64,000 nucleotides of DNA, from contig JAUWJD010000014.1 of the NCBI GenBank assembly GCA_030607875.1, positions 1-64,000 of the forward strand, written 5' to 3'. This DNA comes from Chloroflexota bacterium (GTDB lineage: Bacteria > Chloroflexota > Anaerolineae > UBA2200). Positions 48,795-57,675 of this stretch are shown here, piece after piece. Each line of letters opens with the position of its first letter. The stretch's first letter is position 1. The notes beneath the pieces are model-generated. The model saw only the letters and a program-made list of their open reading frames with translations. It searched no databases and was not told the DNA's origin. The position numbers were made by a program, and so were the translations under genes.

Positions 48795-49865
48795 TCACTC
48801 TATGATCACACGGCAGTGCGGCTCGGGCAGGCGCACTTTCACCTCCGCACCCACTTCAAGGCGCACTTTGCCATCGGTCTGCACTCTGAGCGGCAAGCCC
48901 TCGCCCACCGTCAGGCGATAGTCTATCTTGTCCCCCAGATAGGTCAGCTTGTCCACCACCGCACCAAAGACGTTCTCCGCTTCCTCGTGGTCGGCAGGAA
49001 GCAGATCAATGTCATTGGGTCTGATGAAAACTAGCAAGCCTTGGCCCACCTGCGTTTCAGCCTCCGCTGGCACCATCAGCCGTACGCCACCCATTTCCAC
49101 GACCGCCAGGCCACCCTCAAGCGAAATGACCTGGCCCTGGAGAAAGTTCGACAGCCCGATGAAATCGGCCACGAACTTGGACTGCGGACACTCGTAGATC
49201 TCATCAGGCGTGCCAATCTGCTCGATGCGCCCCTCGTTCATCACCGCCACGCGGTCAGCGATGGCCAGCGCTTCCGCCTGGTCGTGGGTCACGTACACCG
49301 CGGTGATGCCCAGGCGGCTGATCAACTCCCTGATCTCGAAGCGCATCTCCTCGCGCAGCTTGGCATCCAGGTTGGATAAGGGCTCATCGAGGAGCAGTAC
49401 TTTGGGGCGGTAGACCAGGGCACGCGCCAGGCCTACGCGCTGCTGTTGCCCGCCCGAAAGCTGGCGCGGGTAGTGCTCGGCGTAGGTTTCCATGTGGATC
49501 AGCCGCAGCGTATCCATCACCATCTCGCCTCGCTGGTCCTGGGACAAGCCGCGGATCATCAGCGGGAAGCCCACGTTGTCGTGGACGGTCATGTGCGGGA
49601 AGAGGGCAAAGTTCTGAAAGACCATGCCCAGCTCGCGGCGATGAGTGGGCACGTTCGTCACATCTACGCCATCGATGAACACCTGTCCTTCATCGGGAGT
49701 GATCTGCCCGGTGATGCAGCGCAGCGCCGTCGTCTTCCCACAGCCCGATGGACCCAGCAGGGTCATCAGCTCCCCTCGCCGGATACTGAGGTCGACGTTG
49801 GCGTTGGCCACGATGTCGCCGTAGCGTTTGGTGATGTTGCGTAGTTCAATCATATAGTCGGGCAT
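48795..49865 (-). CDS. ABC transporter ATPase (PotA/FbpC type)
   Basis: A 356-aa ATPase: Walker A GPSGCGKTT (about 38-46), Q-loop MVFQNFALFPHMTV, signature LSGGQQQR (about 134), Walker B VLLLDEPLSNLD, then the switch His in YVTHDQAEAL. A TOBE domain forms about residues 280-355. This set is typical of the spermidine/iron/2-aminoethylphosphonate importers, which match the permeases at 51-53 kb. A second in-frame ATG four codons in is possible. The gene is separated from its permeases by the HEPN/MNT block. Confidence 0.87.
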   Translation of the reverse strand: MPDYMIELRNITKRYGDIVANANVDLSIRRGELMTLLGPSGCGKTTALRCITGQITPDEGQVFIDGVDVTNVPTHRRELGMVFQNFALFPHMTVHDNVGFPLMIRGLSQDQRGEMVMDTLRLIHMETYAEHYPRQLSGGQQQRVGLARALVYRPKVLLLDEPLSNLDAKLREEMRFEIRELISRLGITAVYVTHDQAEALAIADRVAVMNEGRIEQIGTPDEIYECPQSKFVADFIGLSNFLQGQVISLEGGLAVVEMGGVRLMVPAEAETQVGQGLLVFIRPNDIDLLPADHEEAENVFGAVVDKLTYLGDKIDYRLTVGEGLPLRVQTDGKVRLEVGAEVKVRLPEPHCRVIIE

Positions 49866-50036
49866 GACTTACAAACCTCATGTGCGTCTCACGGAAACGC
49901 GGCGAATGGGCCTGTTTCGCGCTCGACGGAATCCACCTGCTCCCTCGGCGTGGCTACCTTCACCGGCTTGCGCCTGGTGAGCAGGTACTGCCATTCGGTA
50001 CAGGTGTCCAGGCTGTCGCCCCAGGCACTGCACCTG

Positions 50037-50135
50037 TCACTTGTGCATCTGGTAGATGGGCTGTTTGGCGTTGCCCTCTTTCTGCGCGATCTTGTTCAGC
50101 CCCTCGATGGGAACGTCGCGTTCGATGTAGGCCAT
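50037..50135 (-). pseudogene. Remnant of a DUF1156-type DNA methylase N-terminus
   Basis: 32 codons encode MAYIERDVPIEGLNKIAQKE and end QPIYQMHK before a stop. This is the opening of DUF1156 proteins (xxIxxxFPIxxLNxIAxxEGNAKxPIY then HKWWARR in full-length relatives). The rest of the gene is lost. It starts two bases after the HEPN gene stop, so it was once in the same operon. It probably marks a former defence island. Confidence 0.6.
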
Positions 50136-50137
50136 GT

Positions 50138-50533
50138 CTAGTCGGCCCCTTCCGCCATTGCTCGTTCGATTTCGACCAGGAAGGCTCTTGCGTTGCGCTG
50201 GCACTTTGTTGCCGCTTCCCGGCTGGCCAACCAATAGACATCATAGTCCGCCTTTTGCCGGCTCTCGAAGGCATCGAGCAACATGCGATGGTGCCGCGGA
50301 TCGATCCTGCCTCGCTTGGCATATTCCCTGCCAAAGGCAGCAATTGCCGCAGAGTGCTTGCTCACATCCATTCCATCCCTCACCAGCAGGGCCTTGGTGG
50401 CATAGAACATGGCATAGTAGGCAGAGGAGATGGACTCGGCGAAGAGCGACTCCTCCAGCAGTTTTTCGGCTGCCCTCAAGCTGGAATGGGCTTTGGCCAG
50501 CCAGCTCTGGCTCTCTTCTAGGCTGCCTTCCAT
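50138..50533 (-). CDS. HEPN-domain protein (HepT-like toxin)
   Basis: A 131-aa helical protein. The start at MEGSLEESQSW overlaps the MNT gene; longer frames are not conserved. The core SAYYAMFYATKALLVRDGMD and the RIDPRHH motif (R-x4-H) are the ribonuclease signature of HEPN toxins. The residue order Arg/His is preserved, so it may be active. It forms a pair with the upstream nucleotidyltransferase by a 16-base overlap. In HepT/MntA systems the MNT partner adds AMP to HEPN and silences it. Confidence 0.82.
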   Translation of the reverse strand: MEGSLEESQSWLAKAHSSLRAAEKLLEESLFAESISSAYYAMFYATKALLVRDGMDVSKHSAAIAAFGREYAKRGRIDPRHHRMLLDAFESRQKADYDVYWLASREAATKCQRNARAFLVEIERAMAEGAD

Positions 50534-50973
50534 AGCACCTTTCCTTCCCGCTGAACATTGCGCAAGAACGAGGATTCGTGCTGCTCTAGCGTCTGGTAAT
50601 GGCGCGCATCCGTCAGATAGAGGGAGAACACGTATGCAAAATCGGCCTCCCACATCACCTGGTAAGCCGCCTGGCGCACCTTCTCATAGGTTGCTTCGGA
50701 TGCCCGGCGCAAGACGACGAACAGATCCACGTCCGAGTCCGGCCGGGCCTCACCTCTGGCGTGCGAGCCGTAGAGCATCAAGAGCTGCAAGTCAGAGCCT
50801 AATAGCCGCTGAAGCTCTTCGGTCAGCGTCCCAAGCAACCGCGCCAGTTGCGCGTCCTCCTCTTGCGCGGCCTTTATTGACGTCGCGTATTCAACCACGC
50901 CGGTCTCTGCCAGTTTCTTCTCCGCATCCGAGGACTCGGCATACAACGGGCCCAGTTCTTTCTCTTCAGCCAT
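50518..50973 (-). CDS. MNT nucleotidyltransferase (MntA-like antitoxin)
   Basis: A 151-aa protein. The minimal nucleotidyltransferase signature GSHARGEARPDSDVD fits GS-x10-D-x-D exactly. The N-terminal ~45 residues are helical and add to the minimal fold. ADFAYVFSLYLTD follows the core. It precedes and overlaps the HEPN gene, the standard antitoxin-toxin arrangement. The pair sits between the permease and ATPase genes of an ABC transporter, an unusual place that points to insertion. Confidence 0.84.
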   Translation of the reverse strand: MAEEKELGPLYAESSDAEKKLAETGVVEYATSIKAAQEEDAQLARLLGTLTEELQRLLGSDLQLLMLYGSHARGEARPDSDVDLFVVLRRASEATYEKVRQAAYQVMWEADFAYVFSLYLTDARHYQTLEQHESSFLRNVQREGKVLWKAA

Positions 50974-51157
50974 GGGTTCCCCTCCTGATGCGCATCATGG
51001 GCACCAGGCACTCCATCAGCGACAGGCCGCCGTGCGCAATGTCGCAGGCTGGTACCTGTACGCTCCAGTGGTAGCGGCCCCGCACATGGTATCGCTCATC
51101 GTCAAACAAAGCACAATCCCGATCCCTTGGAATCTCCCGCAAGCTGTCGCCCCCAGC

Positions 51158-51994
51158 TCAAACCCCCTTAAACCCGCCCAGCAGCTTCTCTGGCGCCACC
51201 TGTCGCTGGATCAGAAACAGCACCAACAGCGAGGGGATCACCAGCATGATGCTCATGGCGCTGGTCACCTCCCAGTAGCCCTCCCCCAAGGCGATGTAGG
51301 TCCGCACCGGCAAGGTGACGGTATCCTTCCCGTAGGTCATCAGCGTCAACGTGAACTCGTTGTACGACGTGGTGAAGGTAAAGAGCATCGAGGACAGGAT
51401 TCCCGGCAGAATCAGCGGGACAATGACGTGCAGGAAGGTGCGCCAGGGGCTGGCTCCGCACACCGAAGACGCTTCCAGCACGCGCTCGTCCAGGCCCTCA
51501 AAGGTGGCTGAGAGCACCAGAATGGCGTAGGGGGCGCAGATCGCCAGATGGGCCAGCGCCACCCCGAAGTGGGTGTCGATCAGGTGCAAGCGATAAAAGA
51601 TCTGGGCTACGCCGAGACCGTAGGCAATGGGCGGGATCATGCGCGGCAGCAGGATCATGGACATCCACAATTCCTTACCCGGGATCCTGCGCCGGCCGAA
51701 TGCCCAGCCCGTAGGGATGGCGATCAGCGTGGCCATCGTCACTGCCAGGGTCGCGATGACCAGGGTGTTCTTGGTGATCTCAGGAATGTTGGTCACCTCG
51801 GTAGCGAACTTGTACCAGTGCATTGTGAGTTCGGGCGGCAGCCATAGTCGCCCGAACCACCCCTTGCCAAAGGACTTGAGCACAATCATCAGGAAGGGCA
51901 TGTAGATCAGCAGGGCGAAGCACAGCAGAAAGACGTAGACGAGCGACTTGCGGGCGCTCCAGAGGGCCTGGAGGTAGCGGCGGAGCAGGGTCAT
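51158..51994 (-). CDS. ABC transporter permease (PotC/FbpB-like)
   Basis: A 278-aa inner-membrane protein with six predicted TM helices (first: YVFLLCFALLIYMPFLMIVL). The EAA loop is EASSVCGASPWRTFLHVIVPLILPGI, which couples to the ATPase. It overlaps the upstream permease by four bases. It belongs with the solute-binding protein at 53166 and the ATPase at 48795. The iron/spermidine/phosphonate transport class does not by itself give the substrate; context suggests a sugar acid or polyol. Confidence 0.86.
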   Translation of the reverse strand: MTLLRRYLQALWSARKSLVYVFLLCFALLIYMPFLMIVLKSFGKGWFGRLWLPPELTMHWYKFATEVTNIPEITKNTLVIATLAVTMATLIAIPTGWAFGRRRIPGKELWMSMILLPRMIPPIAYGLGVAQIFYRLHLIDTHFGVALAHLAICAPYAILVLSATFEGLDERVLEASSVCGASPWRTFLHVIVPLILPGILSSMLFTFTTSYNEFTLTLMTYGKDTVTLPVRTYIALGEGYWEVTSAMSIMLVIPSLLVLFLIQRQVAPEKLLGGFKGV

Positions 51995-52839
51995 GTGGAC
52001 GGCCTCCTGAGGACGCGCATGTATATGGTGAGATAGCCCACCTGCAGCCCGGCCATGATCATGGCCCTGGCGCTGGCCGCTGACCAGCGCGCTGGCGTGA
52101 AATTGATCTGCCTGTAGATCTCCACTGAGAGCGGCCGGTAGTTTCCGCCAGCGATCAGCGGGATGCTAAAGGCCCCGAAAGCGGCCATAAAGGTCAGCAC
52201 CGACCCGGCCAGGATGCCGGGCATGATCAGCGGGATCACCACGTGGCGCAACACCTGCCAGCGGTTGGCACCGCTGACGGCAGCGGCCTCCTCGAGAGCC
52301 GGATCGAGGCTCTCCAGCGTGGATAGCGTGGTCACGGCAGTGAAGGGAAAGTACAACCAGGTATAGAATAGAATGAGGCCAGGGATGGTATAGTTCATGC
52401 GCACCGGCTCATGGATGAAAGGAACGAACTGCAGCAGCGTCAGATTCACCCAGCCACGGGAGCCGAACAACAACAACAGCCCCAGCGCACCGATCAGCCC
52501 CGGAACTACCCTGGGGACGAGCATCGTCAGCCGGAAGAAACGATGCCCGCGTAGTTTCTGGCGCAGCACCAGGGTCAAGGGCACGCTGAGCAAGATGGAG
52601 CAGACCGTAGCGGAGATGGAGAGCACAAAGGTCAGCACGATCACCCCTTGCGCTCGCGGCTGGCTCAAGAAGCGGACATAGTGCTCCAGCGTCCAGCCAA
52701 CCCGCTGCCCCTCCGGGCGCAGGCTGCGCACCAGCGCAACCATCATCGGATAGAAGAACAGGCCAAAAAAACCGGCCAGGCCAGGCAGCATCAGCAGCAG
52801 GGTGACCAGGCCGGATCGAAGCCTCGAGCCATGTTTCAT
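51991..52839 (-). CDS. ABC transporter permease (PotB-like)
   Basis: About 282 aa from MKHGSRLRSG; the alternative upstream start adds a Cys-rich stretch that is not membrane-like. Six TM helices are visible (first: LVTLLLMLPGLAGFFGLFFY). The EAA loop reads EEAAAVSGANRWQVLRHVVI followed by PLIMPG. ATGA overlap with the second permease. The upstream gap to the binding-protein gene (326 bp) holds repeats rather than a clear promoter. Confidence 0.85.
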   Translation of the reverse strand: MKHGSRLRSGLVTLLLMLPGLAGFFGLFFYPMMVALVRSLRPEGQRVGWTLEHYVRFLSQPRAQGVIVLTFVLSISATVCSILLSVPLTLVLRQKLRGHRFFRLTMLVPRVVPGLIGALGLLLLFGSRGWVNLTLLQFVPFIHEPVRMNYTIPGLILFYTWLYFPFTAVTTLSTLESLDPALEEAAAVSGANRWQVLRHVVIPLIMPGILAGSVLTFMAAFGAFSIPLIAGGNYRPLSVEIYRQINFTPARWSAASARAMIMAGLQVGYLTIYMRVLRRPST

Positions 52840-52988
52840 GGGATCAAACCCGCCTTGTTCAATCCACAGGGCGGGGAGGCGGGCCACGGAGCACAGGCAT
52901 CCACAGCCGGCCTCCCCTGAGATACGCAAGACAGTCGTTATCCCCTGCGTGGTTGGATAGTACTCTGTCAGTGTTAGATCACTGCATC

Positions 52989-53145
52989 CGTAGTGGCGAC
53001 TTGGTCGCTTCTAACGCTTGGTCTCCAGTGAAAGTCGCTGCTACATCTCCTACACGGTACTGCGCCGAAGGTTGCTAAACTCAAATGGTCCTTCTCAGAC
53101 TGTGATTTGGTGAGATATGTTTAGCAATCCGCGCACGAAGCAGTA
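52989..53145. repeat. REP unit and palindromic TACTGC/GCAGTA element, copy E
   Basis: A single REP-like CGTAGTGGCGACTTGGTCGC (52989-53012) resembles those at the RAYT. At 53058-53145 lies the best copy of the 88-bp element: TACTGCGCCGAAGGTTGC...GCAATCCGCGCACG, with complementary GGTTGCTAAAC / GTTTAGCAAT arms. Both lie in the gap within the transporter operon; no gene is seen in 52840-53165. Confidence 0.8.
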
Positions 53146-53165
53146 GATTCAAGATTGACAGAGCA

Positions 53166-54428
53166 CTAGGGGACGAGCAGGTCTACACCGTGCTCCCTGA
53201 TAAAGGTCTTGACTTCGCTGTTGCCGATGCGCAGCCGGGCAGGCTCCATGTCCTCCCACGCTGGGATGGTATCCCACACTATGCCGGGGATCTTGTCCCA
53301 GATGTCGGTGCCGGTGTACTGCCACATGGTGGTGATCAGCCGGATCTGCTGGTCGTCGGATAGCAGGAAGTTGATCACCTTGTACACCACTGGCTTGTAC
53401 TCTTCCGGGATACCCTCCGGTACGAGCAGATAGCCATCGGATCCCGCAGCCATGCCCTCGGCCAGGAAGCTGGACTTGATGGTGGGTGGCATGGTGCCCT
53501 GGTGGCGGGACCACAGCGAGTAGTCCATGGCGTAGAAGCTGATCCACGTATCACCCGCGTTAAAGTCCTCGAACAGGTTGGGTGGCTCGGCTGGCAATGG
53601 CAGCCTGCCGTAGGTATAGAAATCGGTCAACTTGGCAAACGCATCCTGCCACTCTGCGCTGGCCTGCAGTTCCTCCAACGGGATCGCCTTGCCGTCAGCG
53701 TCCACCATGTCCACATAGGCATTCAGGAAGCTGTAGGGGATACGGTAGGACGAGCCAGACTTGGCGTCGGGGCGCACGATGCCGATGTGGCCCTTGAACT
53801 CCTCGCGCCTGTCATAGAACTCTTTCCACGACGTGGGCGGGTCGCTGATGTACTCGGAGTTGTAGATCAGAGCGTACTGGCTTCTCCAGTACAGCGCGCC
53901 CTTGCCCTCAATGTTTGTGCCCAGGACGGTCTCCAGGTAGGCCTTGGGGCACTTGTCGATGTTGGGGATGGCGCCCATCTGATCTGGGTAAAGTGTTTCC
54001 AGTCCAATGCCTTCGCCCAACGCCTTGGGGATGGTTCCGGGCTTGGTGAACAGCAGGTGAGTGTCACCCTTGCCCGCTTCCCAGGCTTTCATACGCTCGA
54101 GCAACTCTGCTTCTTTGGAGACGACGTAGTTGACCTTGATCCCCAACTGGTCCTGAATGGCTGGGATGACCTGGTTCTGCCAGTACCATTGGAAGTTGGC
54201 ACCAGAGTTGGTATCGATCAGGGTGATCTCGGTCGGTGCTGGCGGCGGTGGCTCCGGAGTGATCTCCATGACTACCGTCTCCTTAACGACCTGCGTCTCT
54301 TTGACGATCTGGGTCTCTTTCTTGATAATGACCTGTGGCGTCGGCGTAGCGGCCGGCGCGCATGAGGCCAACACCACAAGCGCGACCAACGCCAGAGGCA
54401 ACATCCTCGACAGTCTTCTAGCACGCAT
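53166..54428 (-). CDS. Extracellular solute-binding lipoprotein
   Basis: A 420-aa binding protein. Signal peptide with lipobox LASC (Cys about 23), a Thr/Pro and KETQVVKE-rich linker to about residue 65, then a family 1/PotD-type domain beginning TEITLIDTNSGANFQWYWQN. YALIYNSEY and DPPTSWKEFYDRREEFKGHI are typical of iron/putrescine/phosphonate binding proteins. The linker repeats QIVKETQVVKETVV. A promoter of the TGCTATAAT type lies upstream. It heads the transporter and inositol-like operon. Confidence 0.85.
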   Translation of the reverse strand: MRARRLSRMLPLALVALVVLASCAPAATPTPQVIIKKETQIVKETQVVKETVVMEITPEPPPPAPTEITLIDTNSGANFQWYWQNQVIPAIQDQLGIKVNYVVSKEAELLERMKAWEAGKGDTHLLFTKPGTIPKALGEGIGLETLYPDQMGAIPNIDKCPKAYLETVLGTNIEGKGALYWRSQYALIYNSEYISDPPTSWKEFYDRREEFKGHIGIVRPDAKSGSSYRIPYSFLNAYVDMVDADGKAIPLEELQASAEWQDAFAKLTDFYTYGRLPLPAEPPNLFEDFNAGDTWISFYAMDYSLWSRHQGTMPPTIKSSFLAEGMAAGSDGYLLVPEGIPEEYKPVVYKVINFLLSDDQQIRLITTMWQYTGTDIWDKIPGIVWDTIPAWEDMEPARLRIGNSEVKTFIREHGVDLLVP

Positions 54429-54613
54429 GTTCTCTCCTCCTTGAAAGAGTGAAATGGTGAGGCCAAGCTTTCAGCCCCAACGGACATTGATAGCCAACCT
54501 GTGTTAGTCCGAACACCTCCTTTCTGCCGAGGGCCTCTCCTGCTGCCACACCAACGCAGTCTGTCGATGCCCCTCTGGCCTCAATGACAGCGGCACATTC
54601 CCTTGCTTCTATC

Positions 54614-54642
54614 ATTATAGCACGCATCCACGAGCGCAGCAA
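54614..54642 (-). promoter_or_regulatory. Extended -10 promoter of the transporter/inositol operon
   Basis: On the minus strand TTGCTG, 17 bases, then TATAAT preceded by TGC. It lies about 185 bases before the solute-binding protein start, leaving a long leader. The rest of 54429-54753 holds no gene. Confidence 0.6.
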
Positions 54643-54753
54643 GTGCAGCAAGGCCCTTGCGGTTACCCAGTTTGTCGCAGGCCGAGACAAGTCCACGGCT
54701 GACACTGCCAGATGTCCTCCCCTGACCTTGCTTCTCACGTTCAGGCAGGCATT

Positions 54754-55635
54754 CTAATCCTTGCCCACCGTAACCCGCTGCAGCCACCTCCCCACCACCC
54801 CCCGACGCGGCGCAAAGAGCAGCGCCAGCAGGAACAGGGCCGTGCAGACCAGCACAATGGCTGCGCCCGAAGCCACGCTGACGTAGAAGGAGAGATACAG
54901 CCCCACGACGCCAGAGAAAGCGCCAATGCAGGCCGCCAAAGCCATCATCACCGGCAGGCGCTGGGTGAGCAGATAGGCCGTGGCTGCGGGAGTGACCAGC
55001 ATGGCCACCATCAAGGCTACGCCCACCGTTTGCAGCGAGACGACGATGGCCAGGGCGATCAGCACCAGCAGCAGGTAGTGCAGCACGGTGGATGGCAGGC
55101 GCAGTGTCGCCGCCAGAATGGGGTCGAAGGACAGCACCAGGAACTCTTTGTAAAAGGCCAGCACCGTGAGCACGACCACCCCGCCCAGGATGCCGGTCAG
55201 CCACAAGTCGCCCTGCGAGACGCCCAACACATCGCCGAACAAAAAGTGCGCCAGGTCCACGGCGTAGCTGCGCATGGTGGAGATCAGGGCGATGCCCAGG
55301 GCGAACATGCCGGCAAAGATAATGCCGATGGCGGTGTCCTCCTTGACCTGCGCTCCCTTGCTGATCGCGCCGATGCCGATGGCAGTGAGAACGGCGGTAC
55401 CCAGTGCCCACCAAAAGACCGCAACACGCGCACCGCCGCTGACCAGGTAGCCCAGCGCCACGCCAGGCAGGATGGCGTGGGCCAGAGCGTCCCCGAAAAA
55501 GGCCATGCCGCGCAGCACCATGTATGTGCCTACCGTGGCACAAACGATCCCCACCATTACCACGGCGATCAAGCCACGGATCATGAAGGGGTAGCTCAGA
55601 GGGCCCGTGACGAGTTCTAGCAAGCCAGCCATCAC
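54754..55635 (-). CDS. znuB: Metal ABC transporter permease (ZnuB/MntB family)
   Basis: A 293-aa membrane protein with eight or nine predicted TM helices. Landmarks of the ABC-3 family: GTYMVLRGMAFFGDALAHAI near residue 40 and DPILAATLRLPSTVLHYLLL. The metal-site-type residues Asp/His (DALAH) are conserved. It overlaps the ATPase gene by four bases. With the ATPase and the binding protein it forms a Zn/Mn importer. The Fur-family gene upstream suggests Zn. Confidence 0.88.
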   Translation of the reverse strand: MMAGLLELVTGPLSYPFMIRGLIAVVMVGIVCATVGTYMVLRGMAFFGDALAHAILPGVALGYLVSGGARVAVFWWALGTAVLTAIGIGAISKGAQVKEDTAIGIIFAGMFALGIALISTMRSYAVDLAHFLFGDVLGVSQGDLWLTGILGGVVVLTVLAFYKEFLVLSFDPILAATLRLPSTVLHYLLLVLIALAIVVSLQTVGVALMVAMLVTPAATAYLLTQRLPVMMALAACIGAFSGVVGLYLSFYVSVASGAAIVLVCTALFLLALLFAPRRGVVGRWLQRVTVGKD

Positions 55636-56456
55636 TCATCGCCTCCACAACAAGTGTCGCTGAGCACCATCACGCCGTCATCAGTCTGCACCAGGCGCAG
55701 GTGGCTGCCGTAAGCCTGCAGCAATCGCTCCGGGGTAAAGACGTCGTCCGGATGGCCGATGCCCAGTAGACGGTTGTTGAGCAGCATCACGCGGTCGAAC
55801 TGCTCCGAAGCCAGGTTCAGGTCGTGCGTGGCCACCATCACCGTCACACCGCGCGGCTGCAGTTCGTCCAGGATGCGGAAGATGTCCTCCTGCGCCGGGA
55901 TGTCCAGCCCAGCCAGCGGCTCGTCCATCAGCATCAGCTCCGCTTCCTGAGCCAGGGCACGGGCAATGAACATGCGCTGCTGCTGTCCCCCGGAGAGCTC
56001 AGCGATCTGCTGGTCCGCCAGGTTGCTCATGCCGACCACCGCCAGGCACTGACGTACATATTCCCAATCTGCGCGACCGGGCCGCCGCAACAGACCCACC
56101 CTGCCCGTCCGGCCCATCATCACCACATCGGCCACGGTGACGGGGAAGGTCCAATCCACCTGGCTGCGCTGCGGCAGATAGGCAATGCAGATGTGGCTGC
56201 CGGGAAAGTGCCCCGCAACGCTGACCTCTCCAGTGCTGGGATTGAGGACGCCCGCAATGACTTTGAACAGGGTGCTCTTCCCTGCACCGTTCGGCCCGAC
56301 CACGGCGATGCGCTCGCCGCCGACCAGGCGAAAGGAGACGTCCTCAAGCGCCGCACGGCCGTTGTAGCGCACGCTGAGGTGCGACGCCTCCAGGATAGGC
56401 GCTTCTTCCCGATGCGCAACGGGTCTGCGAATGAAAGGTATCTTCGTATTGGCCAT
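55632..56456 (-). CDS. znuC: Metal ABC transporter ATPase (ZnuC family)
   Basis: A 274-aa ATPase: Walker A GPNGAGKSTL, signature ELSGGQQQRMFIARAL, Walker B LMLMDEPLAGLD, switch His in VATHDLNLA. Its short length and lack of TOBE fit the ABC-3 metal type. It overlaps the permease start. It follows the binding protein gene after a G-rich stretch of about 120 bases that may separate the two in expression. Confidence 0.88.
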   Translation of the reverse strand: MANTKIPFIRRPVAHREEAPILEASHLSVRYNGRAALEDVSFRLVGGERIAVVGPNGAGKSTLFKVIAGVLNPSTGEVSVAGHFPGSHICIAYLPQRSQVDWTFPVTVADVVMMGRTGRVGLLRRPGRADWEYVRQCLAVVGMSNLADQQIAELSGGQQQRMFIARALAQEAELMLMDEPLAGLDIPAQEDIFRILDELQPRGVTVMVATHDLNLASEQFDRVMLLNNRLLGIGHPDDVFTPERLLQAYGSHLRLVQTDDGVMVLSDTCCGGDE

Positions 56457-56477
56457 TGAGGTCTACCACACCTCCCT

Positions 56478-56574
56478 GCTACCTACATCCTGCATCTTGC
56501 ATCCTGCATCTTGCATCCTGCTCCCGCCCTCTCCCCGCCACCCGCCACCCACGACCCGCCACCCATCATCCGCC
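56478..56574 (-). repeat. G-rich tandem repeats, possible G-quadruplex, after znuA
   Basis: 56525-56574 on the minus strand is GGGTGGCGGGTCGTGGGTGG and more such units right after the stop. 56478-56524 is a different tandem of GCAGGATGCAAGAT. Both are on the RNA-like strand. Confidence 0.65.
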
Positions 56575-57591
56575 CTAGCGCAACGCCCGCACAATCGCCG
56601 ACACATCATAGCGCATGAACGCCAGATAGCTGTCTGCCGGACCGCCCGGGTCGCTCAGCGAGCCAGTGTACAGGAAGACCAACCGCGTACCAGTGTCCTC
56701 AGCGACACGCTCGGCCAGGCCGGGATTAACCGTCAAGCCCACGAAAACAGCCTGCACCTCGAACTCGCGGATGGCGTCCTCCAGATCGGCCAGATCCCGC
56801 GCCGAAGGCTGCGCCAACGTGCTATAGCCGGGAAAGACGGCGCCGATTTGCTCCAACCCATACCGCCGGGCAAAGTAGCTGAACGCAGTGTGATCGGTGA
56901 CCAGCTTGCGCTTCTGCTCGGACACCTGGGCAAGCTGCTCTCGGATCCAGGCGTCCAATACTGCCAACTCTGCTTGGTATGCCTCGGCGTTGGCTGCGTA
57001 CACCGCAGCGTTGTGGGGATCGAGGGTGCTCAGCGCGCGCTCGATGTTATGCGTCCAGACCACCACGTTGTGGGGGTCAAACCAGGTATGTGGATCGGAC
57101 TCTCCGCGTTCGTGTCCGCCTTGACCCTCATACTCTCCTGCACCTTTGAACTGCAAGAGTTCGATGCCATAGGACACAGGGACAACGGGCACGCCTTTCC
57201 CCGCGCTTTCCAACAGCGGCTCCAGGAATATCTCCAGGCCAGCACCGTTGGCAAAGACCACCTGCGCATCGACCACCGCTGCCACGTCCTGCGGGGTGGG
57301 CTCAAAGGCGTGTGGGTCGTTGCCCAACGGGATGAGCACCCTGAGCTCGATCAAGTCGCCCCCCACGTTGCGCACCACGTCCGCCACGATGCTGGTGGTG
57401 GCCACAACTTGAAGCTTCTCGCCCGCAGCCAGGGTTGCAGGCGCGAGCGCAGGCATCTCGTCCACACGATGTTCATGGTCAGCTTCTTGAGGCACTGCTC
57501 CACCCATGGGCCGGCAGCCACTTGCGGCCAGCAGCAACGCTGCCACCATGGCCACCAGGCAGGCATTGCGCCATCGACCGATCACCCTCAC
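56575..57591 (-). CDS. znuA: Metal-binding lipoprotein of the ABC importer (ZnuA family)
   Basis: About 338 aa. I start at the GTG reading VRVIGRWRN because GGGAGAGGAA precedes it; an ATG 11 codons upstream has no ribosome site. Lipobox LAASGC. Metal ligands: His in GNDPHAFEPTP, His in SDPHTWFDPHN, His in VTDHTAFSYF, and Asp in GLTVNPGLAERV / YTGSLSD. A His/acidic loop (GGHERGESD) is shorter than the His-rich loop of zinc-specific ZnuA. Helix-rich linker as in cluster A-I proteins. Zn is favoured by the Fur/Zur-like regulator; Mn cannot be excluded. Confidence 0.85.
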   Translation of the reverse strand: MRVIGRWRNACLVAMVAALLLAASGCRPMGGAVPQEADHEHRVDEMPALAPATLAAGEKLQVVATTSIVADVVRNVGGDLIELRVLIPLGNDPHAFEPTPQDVAAVVDAQVVFANGAGLEIFLEPLLESAGKGVPVVPVSYGIELLQFKGAGEYEGQGGHERGESDPHTWFDPHNVVVWTHNIERALSTLDPHNAAVYAANAEAYQAELAVLDAWIREQLAQVSEQKRKLVTDHTAFSYFARRYGLEQIGAVFPGYSTLAQPSARDLADLEDAIREFEVQAVFVGLTVNPGLAERVAEDTGTRLVFLYTGSLSDPGGPADSYLAFMRYDVSAIVRALR

Positions 57592-57675
57592 TTCCTCTCC
57601 CTCTCCCCCTTGTTGATACCTCATACCGGTCGACAGACTGGCTTCCCTCTTACAGAGCACAAACTGCCGCCATCA

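Noticed and set aside
54581-55648. 355-codon minus-strand frame overlapping znuB
   Set aside because: A shadow frame of Arg/Gly/His-rich composition; the znuB frame has the ABC-3 family motifs.
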